Source: Sphingomonas albertensis (GTDB taxonomy: Bacteria; Pseudomonadota; Alphaproteobacteria; Sphingomonadales; Sphingomonadaceae). Taken from it: 64,000 bases of DNA. The position numbers and the translations under genes are program-made. The stretch spans positions 47,734-111,733 of the forward strand of contig NZ_JACONT010000010.1 in assembly GCF_014358075.1 (NCBI RefSeq), given 5' to 3'. This document shows positions 52,361 through 62,024 of the stretch, piece after piece; position 1 is the stretch's first letter; each line of letters starts with the position of its first letter. The notes below the pieces were generated by a model that did not search any database, was not told where the DNA came from, and worked only from the letters and a program-made list of their open reading frames with translations.

Positions 52361-53316
52361 GGGCGAGACGCAAAGGATTGCAGTGTTGGATTGGTCGCCG
52401 CAGGGTCCGGGCGATACTCAACGGTACGGAGGAACGCGATCAGGTCGGCCGGTTCGTTCGTCATGATGTAGCTGACACCCATGTCGAGCAGCTTGCCCCA
52501 CTCTTCGTGACGCTGCGCTTGTGGGAGAGCATCAACGCCGTTGAGGGTTTCAACGAAAATACGTGTTCCTACGGGCCGCTTGGCGTCACTCACCGATCTG
52601 ATGAAGCCGTGTGTCTGACGGTAGTCGAGGAAGAAGGCTGCAGGGCGAACTGATGCGAACGTGTTGAGCGAGCTGATCGGCTGGGTCCAACACGGGGCGG
52701 GGTAACCGGCGCCACACTCGTTTATGGTAGGTATGATGCTGACGACGCCTAATAGCGGCGAACTGAGAAGCTTCGGGTCATTCGAGCTGGAGGTCACCCA
52801 GGTTGTGACTTTTCCTTCCATGCCAAGGCGGCGGACCGACGCCGCGACTTTTGTTTCCGGAGCCGCTTTTAGATGGAGGTTCACCAGCAGTTTGCCGCGC
52901 GCGGCGACAAGCCCCTCGTCGAGCGTGGGCACATGCTCTTCCGTCAGGTTGGCATCGGGGCCGCCAGCTCCACGCTTCAGGCGAAGCGATCGGATTTGCT
53001 GCGCGGTCAGATCGGCGACCCGTCCGCTACCATTCGTCGTCCGATCCACTGTTTCGTCGTGCATAAGAACGAGCACGCCGTCCTTGCTCTCGCGCACATC
53101 GATTTCGACCTGATCGGCTCCGATTACGAGGCATTGTCGAATTGCCGAAACCGAAACCTCAGGAGCTGCTCCCCAGCAGGCGCGGTGCGCAAGAACGATG
53201 ACGTATGGCCTTGCCGATGCCGCCTCGGGAATCGCCTGCGCCGTAGCGCCCCCCGAAGCTAAGCCTGACCACAAAGCAGCTAGTCCCGTGACGATAACCG
53301 TCTTTCGGTCAATCAT
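52357..53316 (-). CDS. Secreted GDPD-like phosphodiesterase, variant motif
   Basis: 319 residues from ATG 53316, preceded by AAGGAA. Signal peptide (ending GGATAQAIP). VIVLAHRACWGAAPEVSVSAI has HR but not the PENT sequence; the remainder is canonical: ADQVEIDVRESKDGVLVLMHDETVDRTTNGSG. The second half has FVETLNGVDALPQAQRHEEW and DMGVSYIMTNEPADLIAFL. Probably also a phosphodiesterase with a different substrate or polarity. Pairs with the downstream enzyme. Confidence 0.85.
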   Translation of the reverse strand: MIDRKTVIVTGLAALWSGLASGGATAQAIPEAASARPYVIVLAHRACWGAAPEVSVSAIRQCLVIGADQVEIDVRESKDGVLVLMHDETVDRTTNGSGRVADLTAQQIRSLRLKRGAGGPDANLTEEHVPTLDEGLVAARGKLLVNLHLKAAPETKVAASVRRLGMEGKVTTWVTSSSNDPKLLSSPLLGVVSIIPTINECGAGYPAPCWTQPISSLNTFASVRPAAFFLDYRQTHGFIRSVSDAKRPVGTRIFVETLNGVDALPQAQRHEEWGKLLDMGVSYIMTNEPADLIAFLRTVEYRPDPAATNPTLQSFASRP

Positions 53317-53422
53317 GGTTTGATATTCCTTGTCGCTGCGATGGCGGCTTGGGTCGCATCTGCGAGCGACGCGACCCATCAATCTGATGCACACGCCGAA
53401 GGCGCACAGTTAGGAGACTAAG

Positions 53423-56400
53423 TCAGAAGTTTGCGCCAACTCTGACGAAGAAGTAGCGACCAATTGCATCGTAATTTGCTCCGCCGTCCTGACGAAAGCT
53501 AGGCGAATTTGGGCTAACAGTATTGCCGCGGAGTATCAAAGGCACCTGCGCATCGCTTATGTTTTTGACGCCAACGGATATACTATGACGTTTGGAAGGG
53601 CGGAACGATAGTGTGACGTCATTGTAGACGAAAGCAGGAATATGTGAAACATCAAAGGTTTCATTCGATGCCGCTGTCACGTCATACGTGGATCGACCAA
53701 TAAAACGCGTGAGTAATCCGATACTAAACATTCCGATTGTGTAATCTGAAAACAGTGTTCCCCGAATTTTTGGGAAGTCCCATTCTCCAGCATAATCAAC
53801 GCCCGGCCTACCCACGGCCGAAACGATGGTTTGGTCGAGTAAGTATGTACCACTCAAACGGTTGCTTAAAATGCCACGGCCAAGGCTTTTTCGATAATTG
53901 ATACCAACATCGATGCCTTGGCTGCTACGTTTTGCGAGATTAGCGAACTGCGAGCGAACGGACGTGACTTCCCCGCGGGCATCACGCGTTATGAACTGGC
54001 AAAATGACTGATCCGGCCCGCCGGGCGAGTCGACACAGTTATTTAGCAAAGTCAGATATGGCAAAGCCGTTATGACGTTGTCGATCTTAATGTTAAAGTA
54101 GTCGACCGTTGCGTCGAGGCCACGAATGACCTTCGGCTGAAACACAGCTCCAAGTGTGTAGCTGTTCGACCTTTCGGGGGTGAGGTTTGGGTTGCCACCA
54201 CTCACGATCACCGGTTGAGAAAGATTCGGGCGCGGCAATGGTAAGGCAACGCCCTTAACTAAAGCGGCACAATTTGCAGCCCTGTTGGTATTCTGAGCAA
54301 TGAGACCTGTTTGGCAGGGGTCGTCGATACCTCCAAACGTGACGCTGGAAAGCGGTGAGAACAACTCGCCGAAATTTGGAACACGGACCGAGTGTGAGTA
54401 GACCCCTCGTAGGGTCAGTCCACTGAAGGGCTCCCAAGTTGCGCCTGCCTTCCATGTGTGCGTATCCGGATTATCCGAGTAGTGCGAATACCGGTAAGCG
54501 CCTTCGACCTCGACCCGCTTTGCAAACGGCAGGTCCGCAAGGACAGGGATGAGTGTTTCCGCGAACAGCTCGCTCGTATCCCGCTTGGCGTCCAGCGCAG
54601 GATGAAGCTGATAATCGAGGCCACCGGCCCAGATGATGCTGTTCAGTTTAGCTGTATCGGGATCGTCTCGCGTACTCAGTTTTTCGCGGCGCCACTCAAG
54701 TCCAGCGGCAAACGAGAGATCGCCGTACGGCAAGCTAAAGGCGCTACCCGATACGCTCCCACCCGCATTCAGGAGAGAATTCTTCGTCCTATCATACCGG
54801 TCACGCTCGATGTAGTTGAGGGCCGCTTGACTAAACGGCTCCGTCGAGACAAAATCAATCGGAACGCACCCAGCAGCTCGCGCAGCCGGATCAGAACACA
54901 CGATCTGACCACTTGCATCTCGCATGGAGTTCCGGCCGGCAAGCCAGTTATCCTTCACGATCATGTTCGTGGTCGTGATATTGTCAACGACCTGCCCGTA
55001 GCGGACAAATCCTTGAAGTGTGAATTTGTCCGTCAGCTTGGCGCTCAGGTCCGTGCCAAGGGTGAAGTTGTCACGCTTGTGAATCTCGTAGGACCTCGGC
55101 AGATTGAGATATGTCCGCGCTAGGGGAATTGATGTCAAGCCATTGCCGACCATGAAGTCTCGCAAAGAAGACGGTAGATAAGGGTTGTTGAGTGTTGCCA
55201 CCTCACCGCCAGCTCCGGCCCACCAGGAGGCCCGACTGTCTGAGCGATTGGCCGGCCAGACCGGCGTTGCCTCAGTGTAGGTATGGGCATAGCTGAACGT
55301 TCCGTTCCACGTGACGGCCGGCGTCAGCTCGTAGGACAGGTTTGTATATGCGGCCGCGCGCTGCGACTTCGCGCGCAGAAGGACGTTTTCGAAGCTAGTG
55401 CTACCTGTATCTGTGCCCCCTTCTTGTGTGCCGATGGGGCCCGTAATTACCGGGCGATAGCTATCCTGCGGCACCGCCGTGACCACGTCGTTGATTACCT
55501 GATACCACTGCTGGCAGCCTGCACCTGCCGGAAGGCAAAACGTAGGCACGGCCGCACGGCTAAAATTTCGTGTATCTTTGTTTAGAATATTGTCCGGTAT
55601 CCCGTCATTCGGCCCCTTGCTCGCAGGGTTGGGATAATAGGATATGCGTTTGGGGTAACGAGACAGGTTTTCGATGGGCGTCGTGTCGTTATACTCTCCG
55701 CCGATCACAACATGGCCGCGATCGCCCCCGAAGGCGAAGCCGGTAGCCAATGTCGCGTTGGTCTGACGCCCATCGCCTCGTTCGGAAATGCCATTGGTCA
55801 CGGACAACTCAACGCCCGAAAGCTTCTTTTTCATGATGATATTGACTGCGCCGCTTACGGCGTCCGCGCCGTAGATTGCTGCGGCGCCGCCCGTCACGAT
55901 TTCGTATCGGTCGATGAGGGCAGTGGGGATCGTGTTTAGATCGACCGCCGAGGTGCGAGCTCCTCCGGAAACCCACCTTTTGCCATCAACGAGCACCAAC
56001 GATCGGTTGGTGCCGAGATTGCGCAGATTGATGTTTGCAACACCCTGATCGAAAACCTGGCCGCCTGAATTGGTCTCGCCGACTCCCGGTCCCACCGCAG
56101 GCGTGAGCAGCAACGCATCGTAGACGGTCGTGCGTGCGAAGGTCTTTGCCTCCTCTGCTCGAATAACCGAGACCGGCATGGCGGATTGCAGTTCCGGTCG
56201 CGCGATGCGGGAGCCCGTCACCACGATGTCGCCGTCGCCAGCAGAGCTTTGCATGTCAGTTGACCCAGCTCCGATGTTGCTGTCGGGCTGCGGCTGGTTG
56301 TCTCTTGGGCCCGACACCGTAGCGGCCTGCGTAGCGCCAGTTGGCAGGGTGTCTTTTGCGGCAGGAACCGACTGCGCTTGTGCAGCGCACGTCCAGATAG

Positions 56401-56437
56401 TCGCAATGCCCGTACTAACAATCAAAATTCGCTTCAT
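53423..56437 (-). CDS. TonB-dependent receptor of the phosphodiester locus
   Basis: 1004 residues from ATG 56437, after a G-rich ribosome site. Signal peptide ends QAQS. A Ser/Asp-rich linker leads to a TonB box (GDIVVTGSRI). The plug contains DALLLTPAVGPGVGETNSGGQV and NINLRNLGTNRSLVLVDGKRWVSGG; the barrel is long and ends IGRYFFVRVGANF. The nearest sphingomonad receptors of this length take up plant or animal polymers or small conjugates. Its operon position beside two GDPDs, MFS and ROK suggests a glycerophosphodiester or related ligand. Confidence 0.93.
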   Translation of the reverse strand: MKRILIVSTGIATIWTCAAQAQSVPAAKDTLPTGATQAATVSGPRDNQPQPDSNIGAGSTDMQSSAGDGDIVVTGSRIARPELQSAMPVSVIRAEEAKTFARTTVYDALLLTPAVGPGVGETNSGGQVFDQGVANINLRNLGTNRSLVLVDGKRWVSGGARTSAVDLNTIPTALIDRYEIVTGGAAAIYGADAVSGAVNIIMKKKLSGVELSVTNGISERGDGRQTNATLATGFAFGGDRGHVVIGGEYNDTTPIENLSRYPKRISYYPNPASKGPNDGIPDNILNKDTRNFSRAAVPTFCLPAGAGCQQWYQVINDVVTAVPQDSYRPVITGPIGTQEGGTDTGSTSFENVLLRAKSQRAAAYTNLSYELTPAVTWNGTFSYAHTYTEATPVWPANRSDSRASWWAGAGGEVATLNNPYLPSSLRDFMVGNGLTSIPLARTYLNLPRSYEIHKRDNFTLGTDLSAKLTDKFTLQGFVRYGQVVDNITTTNMIVKDNWLAGRNSMRDASGQIVCSDPAARAAGCVPIDFVSTEPFSQAALNYIERDRYDRTKNSLLNAGGSVSGSAFSLPYGDLSFAAGLEWRREKLSTRDDPDTAKLNSIIWAGGLDYQLHPALDAKRDTSELFAETLIPVLADLPFAKRVEVEGAYRYSHYSDNPDTHTWKAGATWEPFSGLTLRGVYSHSVRVPNFGELFSPLSSVTFGGIDDPCQTGLIAQNTNRAANCAALVKGVALPLPRPNLSQPVIVSGGNPNLTPERSNSYTLGAVFQPKVIRGLDATVDYFNIKIDNVITALPYLTLLNNCVDSPGGPDQSFCQFITRDARGEVTSVRSQFANLAKRSSQGIDVGINYRKSLGRGILSNRLSGTYLLDQTIVSAVGRPGVDYAGEWDFPKIRGTLFSDYTIGMFSIGLLTRFIGRSTYDVTAASNETFDVSHIPAFVYNDVTLSFRPSKRHSISVGVKNISDAQVPLILRGNTVSPNSPSFRQDGGANYDAIGRYFFVRVGANF

Positions 56438-56539
56438 CGTACCCCCCCGCTGATTGGCGTTCGAAGGCTCGTTGAGCGTGCAATGTGACAAACTTAATTA
56501 TTAAAGCTGAAATAAGGGTCGCGATAAAATTCGACGTAG

Positions 56540-57667
56540 TCAGTCTCGGATCGCCATGACATTGTGAATAGGGAGCATGGCCGCACCGATTGGCATGGCC
56601 CAGCTGCCAAGTCGGCTCGCATATATGGCTGGAGTTCGCTTGGGCGCCGCGCCAAAGATCCATTGAGATTGCCGCATCTCCTGCGCAATTGCGTCAAGGA
56701 TCATCACTGGAATCGATCCAGTGACGACGATTGCACCCGGATCGATCCAGGCAGCCCCACTCTCAACGAGGGTAAGGAGCTGTTTTGAAGCACGGGCCGT
56801 CCAGTTCGCAATAATATCGGCATGCGAGTCGACATATTTCGATACGTCAAACAAAGATTGAAGGTTTGCGCCGGCGGCGTTGAGATCCCGGACGAGGTCA
56901 ATGCCGGATGGTCTTGGCTCGTTCATGGCGGGAAACAGGCGGCCGATGTCTCCGGCGTTACCGTACTCGCCACTGATTACATTGTGTCGGTAGATGATGC
57001 TACCGCCCACACCGTGACCAATGAAAATGGAAATGGCGGAGCTGCACGACAACATGAGGCCATGGTCGTAAAAGTCCGCTAGTCCGGCCAGAGTAGACTC
57101 GTTCTCGACCCACACGGGAAAATTGAGATAGTCCTCGAAGAAGTCAGGGTATCTGATATTTCTCCACCCCTCCAGCCACTCGACCGTCCAGTATGAGGAA
57201 GCGTCGGCCGCATTTCCCGGGATCGCAATACCCAATCCGAGAAACTTGAGGCGCATGATTTCGGTGGACGAGGAGAGCTCCCTCAGTCTCAGGCTTACGA
57301 GTTCGGCGAAGTCCTTCGGACGCGGGCTGGTGAACGGTTCAGCATGTCTTGCAAGCACCTTTCCCGAGAAATCCAGCAGGACAAGCTCAATCCACCCGGG
57401 ATGGGCCATCGCTCCCGCGGAGTAGCCGGCCCGCCCGCTCAATGTCAGCGGCACCGATGGACGGCCTCTGCCGGCAATGTGGTCGTCGAGCTCTTCGAGG
57501 CATCCCAAGATGACGAGTTCGCGCGCGAGCCTCGTCATGGACGCATTGTGCATGTTCAGGTCCGTCGCGATCTTCGATCGTGATGCAGGCCCGGTAGTTC
57601 GGATGTGCCAGACTATACGCTTTTGGTCGCTCGAAAGTACAATGTCCGGTTTTTCACGTTGTCTCAT
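56540..57667 (-). CDS. ROK family transcriptional regulator
   Basis: 375 residues. The N-terminal winged helix (KRIVWHIRTTGPASRSKIATDLNMHNASMTRLARELVILGCLEEL) precedes a ROK fold (ISIFIGHGVGGSIIYRHNVISGEYGNAGDIGRLFP). The usual zinc motif CxCGxxGCxE is absent and the zinc His of ROK (G-E-x-G-H) is replaced (GDIGR), so it is likely a regulator only, without kinase activity. ATGA overlap with the MFS gene. It probably senses a sugar-phosphate or diester product of the locus. Confidence 0.88.
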   Translation of the reverse strand: MRQREKPDIVLSSDQKRIVWHIRTTGPASRSKIATDLNMHNASMTRLARELVILGCLEELDDHIAGRGRPSVPLTLSGRAGYSAGAMAHPGWIELVLLDFSGKVLARHAEPFTSPRPKDFAELVSLRLRELSSSTEIMRLKFLGLGIAIPGNAADASSYWTVEWLEGWRNIRYPDFFEDYLNFPVWVENESTLAGLADFYDHGLMLSCSSAISIFIGHGVGGSIIYRHNVISGEYGNAGDIGRLFPAMNEPRPSGIDLVRDLNAAGANLQSLFDVSKYVDSHADIIANWTARASKQLLTLVESGAAWIDPGAIVVTGSIPVMILDAIAQEMRQSQWIFGAAPKRTPAIYASRLGSWAMPIGAAMLPIHNVMAIRD

Positions 57668-58986
57668 CTGTTTTGTGATCCGGAGGCGGTACGCAGGTCA
57701 GGCGTTTCAGGAGAGCGCGGTCTTTTACCTTTTCGTAGGGCGCTGGGAAGCCAAACGTCCAGCGGGACTAAGGTCATCGCTGTGCCGACGCCACCGGCCA
57801 CGACTACGAACATAATCGTCAGGATGCTGATTGCCGTACCGGCCCTAAAGCCTTCTAGCACGAATCCGAAGGTCACGTTGCTCCCCGCAATTGCCAGCTT
57901 GATGGCTGTGGTCAGTAACGCGAACACCGGCCCGTCAATCCTGATCGTCGTGGCAGTGGCATGTTCCGTGGCCACAAGCGCCGCCCGCTCCCATATCAGG
58001 TTTGTAATGCCGGACAACGTTACGCCATAGAGGATGGCGAGTGACACGCTGACGAAAACGCCATGTGGAACGACAAGCGCGATGCCGGTGAGCATTGCGC
58101 CAGCGGGGAGCATCGTCGCCAGCAGGATCGGCCGTCCATTCCCATGAGCGCCAATCGAGTGGGCAAGAGGTGGTCCGATGATGGTTCCGCAAACCATTGC
58201 CATAAGAAGCGCCGAGCTTTCGGCATACCCTGCCTCGCCATGCCCATATAACGGAAGCAACCGGCTTATCAGCCCGAGAAAGCCGACCTGGAACGTTATG
58301 GCAACAATCGGAATAGCCAAGCGTCGGAACGGGAGCGTGGACCATCGGAATGCTGCCTGCGTCCCCTGTGCGGGACCCGCCACTACCGTTACACGGGAAA
58401 GTCCTACGCACGTCGGGATGACCAACAGAGCGATAAGGGCCATGATCCCTGCATCGATCAATGGGCTTGTTCTCGAAGTCAAAGCCAAGCCTACAAGCAC
58501 TGAGGCAAACAGGCGACCCACTGAAGATGCTAGCGTCTTGCTGGTCACAAAGCGACGAACATCATACGGGGTCTTCGGCAGCAAAGATATCAAGCTATTT
58601 TGACTTACATCGTAGATTGCGTAACTCATCCGAAACGCGATTGATGATATACACACATAGATGATTTTGTTGTGCCATTCCGCTGGGGGAGGCCAAAACA
58701 TTGCAATTCCGGTCAATGCCGCCAAGACCCCGAAAATGCTTTGAAGGCGAAGAGCGGCCTCTGCAGGGAAGCTTCTGCGCACCAGCCAATGGGCGACGAA
58801 AACGTCTGGAAGCGCGCTTAGCGCAAAAGTGACAAACATGATTGATCCGGCAATGCGCCCCGAAAAACCAACTCGCTCGACCAAATGGTACGCGATCAGC
58901 ATGTCAGTGGCACACCACAAAACAGATCGAGAAAGCTGTCCGCTCCCGAAGGAGATCAGGCCGCTTCGGCTTGAATCAGATGTCAC
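57664..58986 (-). CDS. MFS (GPH-type) transporter
   Basis: 440 residues, 12 helices. FGSGQLSRSVLWCATDMLIAYHLVERVGFSG and SYAIYDVSQNSLISLLPKTPYDVRRFVTSKTLASSVG give the pattern of glycoside-pentoside-hexuronide transporters (helix 1 with 'G...R', a short 'DVxxNSL..LLP' loop). First gene of the minus-strand unit, so it probably imports the product freed by the GDPDs. The C-terminus is polar and basic. Confidence 0.86.
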   Translation of the reverse strand: MTSDSSRSGLISFGSGQLSRSVLWCATDMLIAYHLVERVGFSGRIAGSIMFVTFALSALPDVFVAHWLVRRSFPAEAALRLQSIFGVLAALTGIAMFWPPPAEWHNKIIYVCISSIAFRMSYAIYDVSQNSLISLLPKTPYDVRRFVTSKTLASSVGRLFASVLVGLALTSRTSPLIDAGIMALIALLVIPTCVGLSRVTVVAGPAQGTQAAFRWSTLPFRRLAIPIVAITFQVGFLGLISRLLPLYGHGEAGYAESSALLMAMVCGTIIGPPLAHSIGAHGNGRPILLATMLPAGAMLTGIALVVPHGVFVSVSLAILYGVTLSGITNLIWERAALVATEHATATTIRIDGPVFALLTTAIKLAIAGSNVTFGFVLEGFRAGTAISILTIMFVVVAGGVGTAMTLVPLDVWLPSALRKGKRPRSPETPDLRTASGSQNR

Positions 58987-59272
58987 AAAGCTTTTTGCTT
59001 CCTAGGTGGCGAATATTCACCTTGAATAGCAATCTATGGAGGTTTCCCGTGACAATTGCGTGACGCGGCGGGAAACTGCTCCGGAGTTGAGAGCTTCATG
59101 CGTGAATGGTCAGCGACTTCCGCAGATCGCCATCCGAACGCCAATTGGTTGGCTGCCGCTTTTCGCCGTTTCGCGACCGCCTTCCGGCTTTTCCGTTTGG
59201 CTATCGAGTTTTGGGAATAGCGGGTCGCGCCTCAGTCTTTTCCTGCACAGTGGCGCAGGTTAGAAGGCACTC
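58987..59272. other. Divergent promoter region, possible ROK operator
   Basis: 286 bases. GGCGAATATTCACC (59008-59021) is an imperfect palindrome 22 bases upstream of the MFS start, a plausible ROK operator. The plus-strand side holds no firm gene. GTTAGAAGGCACTC just precedes ATG 59273. Confidence 0.35.
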
Positions 59273-59464
59273 ATGTCACATAAGCGTAACTTTCTGGTGG
59301 CTTTGCGGCCCGAGCCGAACCTCGCTCATCGTTGGGGGCTTCGATCGGCCTCAAGCCACACATGGCTTCCGGTTTCCTACTCAACTGAAATGGAGGCAAA
59401 CGCCGCCATACGAGCGACGAGCAGAGAGAATTGTAATGGCACTGACACGGCTACGGGCCAATGA
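59273..59464 (+). CDS. Possible small protein
   Basis: 63 residues from an ATG preceded by AGAAGG. The first half MSHKRNFLVALRPEPNLAHRWGLR could be genuine; the rest is Ser/Thr/Asn-rich. It lies 24 bases before the next small gene and may be its operon partner. No family. Chance frame not excluded. Confidence 0.35.
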   Translation: MSHKRNFLVALRPEPNLAHRWGLRSASSHTWLPVSYSTEMEANAAIRATSRENCNGTDTATGQ

Positions 59465-59488
59465 CGATCCGCAATAGGAGTTGTCATC

Positions 59489-59704
59489 GTGAAGAGCCTG
59501 AGTCTTGCTGTGCCTGAGGAATTGATCGAGTGCGTGTCGACAGGTTCGCCCCCCACGACGCAGCAACTCACAGCGCTCGCGGCACGAATTTGGCGTGACG
59601 CCGCGCAGTATCGATCGGCGTTTTCCTGGGGTGACCTCGCGCCGGAAGCATGTGACCGCGTTTTTGCCCTTCGCTCGGCTGCATTGGCGCTAAACGGCAA
59701 CTGA
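59489..59704 (+). CDS. Small cytosolic protein of unknown function
   Basis: 71 residues from a GTG with AGGAG eight bases upstream. Two helices: LAVPEELIECVSTGSPPTTQQLTALAARIWRDAAQYRSAFSW, and LAPEACDRVFALRSAALALNG. Single domain, no signal peptide. The strong ribosome site supports it; function unknown. Confidence 0.5.
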   Translation: MKSLSLAVPEELIECVSTGSPPTTQQLTALAARIWRDAAQYRSAFSWGDLAPEACDRVFALRSAALALNGN

Positions 59705-59883
59705 AAGCATCAGGTCAGACAGATGCCCCGATACCCGGGCTGGGTTGTATTGCTCCCATCCGGTAGGCCTGTTGTACGTTGCTGAACCAGAGCCGCTAGT
59801 CCGCCACTCCGTTGACACGTCGACCTAGACTGAGGTTAGGCGACGGCCAATCCCTCTCTGAATGACCGAAAACGACATGACTC

Positions 59884-60024
59884 ATGCCGGTTGAGATCGA
59901 GCGCAAATTCTTGGTCATAAGCGACGCTTGGCGAAAAATGGCCGGTGTTGGCCGCCATTTCTGTCAGGGCCATATTTCGAAAGGCAGCTTATCCAGCGTT
60001 CGAGTCCGTCGCGCCTCGGACTGA
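59884..60024 (+). pseudogene. CYTH-domain gene cut by an IS3 element
   Basis: ATG 59884 encodes [46 protein letters not shown] and then TGA at the IS border. EIERKF is the ExExK signature of CYTH phosphohydrolases (inorganic triphosphatases) and SVRVRRAS is the next conserved strand. A full member is about 150 residues; only 46 remain. The stop codon comes from the first bases of the inserted element (TGAACCGCC at 60022). Confidence 0.82.
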
Positions 60025-60071
60025 ACCGCCCCGGGTTTGTCCGAGGCTCCAACTCCTGAGAAGGTGGAGCC

Positions 60072-60401
60072 ATGACGAGCAAGACGACGAACAAGTTTGC
60101 GCCAGAAGTCCGCGAACGGGCGGTACGGATGGTTTTCGATCACGAGCGGGACTATCCGTCCAGATGGGCGACCGTGGTATCGATTGCCGAGAAGATCGGC
60201 TGCGTTCCGCAGACGCTACATGAGTGGGTGAAGAAGGCCGAGGTCGACAGCGGCAAGCGCGGTGGTGTCCCGACCGAGGTGGCGGACAAGGTGAAGGCGC
60301 TGGAGCGCGAGGTCCGTGAACTGCGGCAAGCCAACGAGATTCTGCGCAAGGCATCGGCATATTTCGCGCAGGCGGAGCTCGACCGCCCGTTCCGGAGATG
60401 A
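60072..60401 (+). CDS. IS3 transposase OrfA
   Basis: 109 residues. HTH region ([51 protein letters not shown]), then a leucine-zipper helix ([24 protein letters not shown]) typical of IS3-group OrfA. Its end overlaps orfB by ATGA; a programmed -1 frameshift heptamer is not obvious. Confidence 0.85.
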   Translation: MTSKTTNKFAPEVRERAVRMVFDHERDYPSRWATVVSIAEKIGCVPQTLHEWVKKAEVDSGKRGGVPTEVADKVKALEREVRELRQANEILRKASAYFAQAELDRPFRR

Positions 60402-61093
60402 TCGCTTTCATTGACGATCACCGCGATGCCTATGGGGTCGAGCCGATCTGCCGTGTCCTGCCGATCGCCCCATCCACCTACTACGAGCACGTCGCGCAGC
60501 GACAGGATCCATCGCGTCTGTCGGCACGGGCGCGTGAGGATCTGATCCTCAAGCCCGAGATCGCTCGCGTGTTCGCGGAGAACTTCGCGGTCTACGGCGT
60601 GCGGAAGGTATGGCGGCAGATGATGCGGGAGGGCTTCGTAATCGCCCGTTGCACCGTCGAACGGCTGATGCATGAGATGGGCTTGGCAGGCGTGATCCGG
60701 GGCAAGCCGGTGCGTACGACCATCAGCGACAAGGCGGCGCCGTGCCCGCGCGATCACGTCAACCGCCAGTTCTTCGCGCCAGCGCCGAACAGGCTTTGGG
60801 TGTCGGACTTCACCTATGTCGCGACCTGGGCAGGGTTCGTCTACGTCGCCTTCGTCATCGACACCTACGCCAGACGGATCGTAGGCTGGCGCGCCAGCAG
60901 GACCGCGCACGCAAGCTTCGTTCTGGATGCGCTCGAACGGGCGCTTCACGATCGCCGTCCGACCCATCGGGGTGGCCTGATCCATCATAGCGACCGTGGG
61001 TCGCAATACGTGTCTATCAAGTACACCGAGCGCCTTGCCGAGGCCGGCATCGAACCGTCGGTCGGCAGTGTCGGCGACAGCTACGACAACGCT
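60398..61093 (+). pseudogene. IS3 transposase OrfB, truncated before catalytic Glu
   Basis: Starts [31 protein letters not shown]. The HTH_21 part is followed by the rve domain: [12 protein letters not shown] (first Asp) and [14 protein letters not shown] (second Asp) lie at the expected spacing. After GDSYDNA the sequence departs from the family, so the third catalytic residue (in A-E-S/T) is missing. The open frame continues in foreign sequence to 61309. Confidence 0.82.
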
Positions 61094-61109
61094 ATCGACG
61101 TGCATGTCG

Positions 61110-62024
61110 TTACCTCTCCTTCCAGGGACCGCCCATGGGCCAGTCGCTGGCCAAGGCGGTGCCTTGGCCGAGCGCCAGCACCGGCGGCATCACCAGCGTC
61201 GAGATTTGCGCCTGGATCGCGGCGAACGGCTCGGGCGCCAGCGCGATTTCGGTCCGCCGCAGGAACGCTGTCCATTGGGCCTGCTTCTCGTCGGCGAAGG
61301 CGGGCGTGAGCGCCGGGGGCGTCTCGACGGGCAACGGGGTTTGGCGGCGATCGAAGGTGGCCTGGATGGCGCGGGACAGCACGGCGCCATCGAACGCGAA
61401 CGATCCAGCGATCGCCCAGATGTCGTAGAAATCCTTCAGACGCGTGTTCAGCATGCCGAGCGCGACCATTGCCTGGAATTTCTCGGCCACGACCGTCTCG
61501 GGCGGATAGGCCCGAAGATGCGCGGTGGGCTGGCCGAGCAGCGACGGATATTCGATCTCGACAGCGCCCGGCGTGATCGCGTCGCCAAAGCCGATATCGA
61601 CGTGCATCGGCAGCCGTGCGCCGGCGAGTTCGGCGACGAAGTCGATCCGGACGCCGGCATATTCATCCTCGGCGCGGGCTGCGGCTGCGCGCAAGGTTTC
61701 GGCCCGGAACACGATACCGTCGTCATCGACTCCGACGCCAAGGATTTCTTGAAAAACCGCTGCGAGCTGCTCGGGCGCGTTCTCGCCGGTGCCGAGCAGA
61801 TCGAGGTCGCCAGTGGCGCGATAGGGGGCGGCCGCCCACAGGCTGAACAGCATCGCGCCCTTGAGTACGAACCGCTCGCGGTGTGGCGACATGCTGAGAC
61901 GAAAGAGGAGGCGCTCGATGACGTAGCGCGTCATCAGCAGCTGTGCGTTTTCCCGGCGTTCGCGGGCGCGCGCCGTCAGCCGGTCGCGCACCGAGATTGC
62001 CATGTTCTTCGGCGGCCGGCTCAT
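61110..62024 (-). CDS. abiEii: AbiEii-type nucleotidyltransferase toxin
   Basis: 304 residues. [33 protein letters not shown] is the AbiEii/GNAT nucleotidyltransferase motif (G-x-L...R.T.DLDL; the two Asp are the metal ligands). [31 protein letters not shown] is the second conserved block (E..A.K......+.KD.YD). Such toxins add nucleotides to RNA or proteins and abort phage infection. Type IV TA partner follows in the same operon (ATGA overlap). Confidence 0.9.
   Translation of the reverse strand: MSRPPKNMAISVRDRLTARARERRENAQLLMTRYVIERLLFRLSMSPHRERFVLKGAMLFSLWAAAPYRATGDLDLLGTGENAPEQLAAVFQEILGVGVDDDGIVFRAETLRAAAARAEDEYAGVRIDFVAELAGARLPMHVDIGFGDAITPGAVEIEYPSLLGQPTAHLRAYPPETVVAEKFQAMVALGMLNTRLKDFYDIWAIAGSFAFDGAVLSRAIQATFDRRQTPLPVETPPALTPAFADEKQAQWTAFLRRTEIALAPEPFAAIQAQISTLVMPPVLALGQGTALASDWPMGGPWKER

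Larger units (their letters stand above)
60022..61093 (+). mobile_element. IS3-family element, right end missing
   Basis: Left end TGAACCGCCCCGGGTTTGTC at 60022, inside the CYTH gene, has the look of IS407-type IS3 ends. Two overlapping frames follow (orfA and orfB). The element stops abruptly at about 61093, in orfB just before the catalytic Glu, and continues into the convergent AbiEii gene. The right terminal repeat and the rest of the CYTH gene are gone, so a deletion or rearrangement removed them. Not active. Confidence 0.75.
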
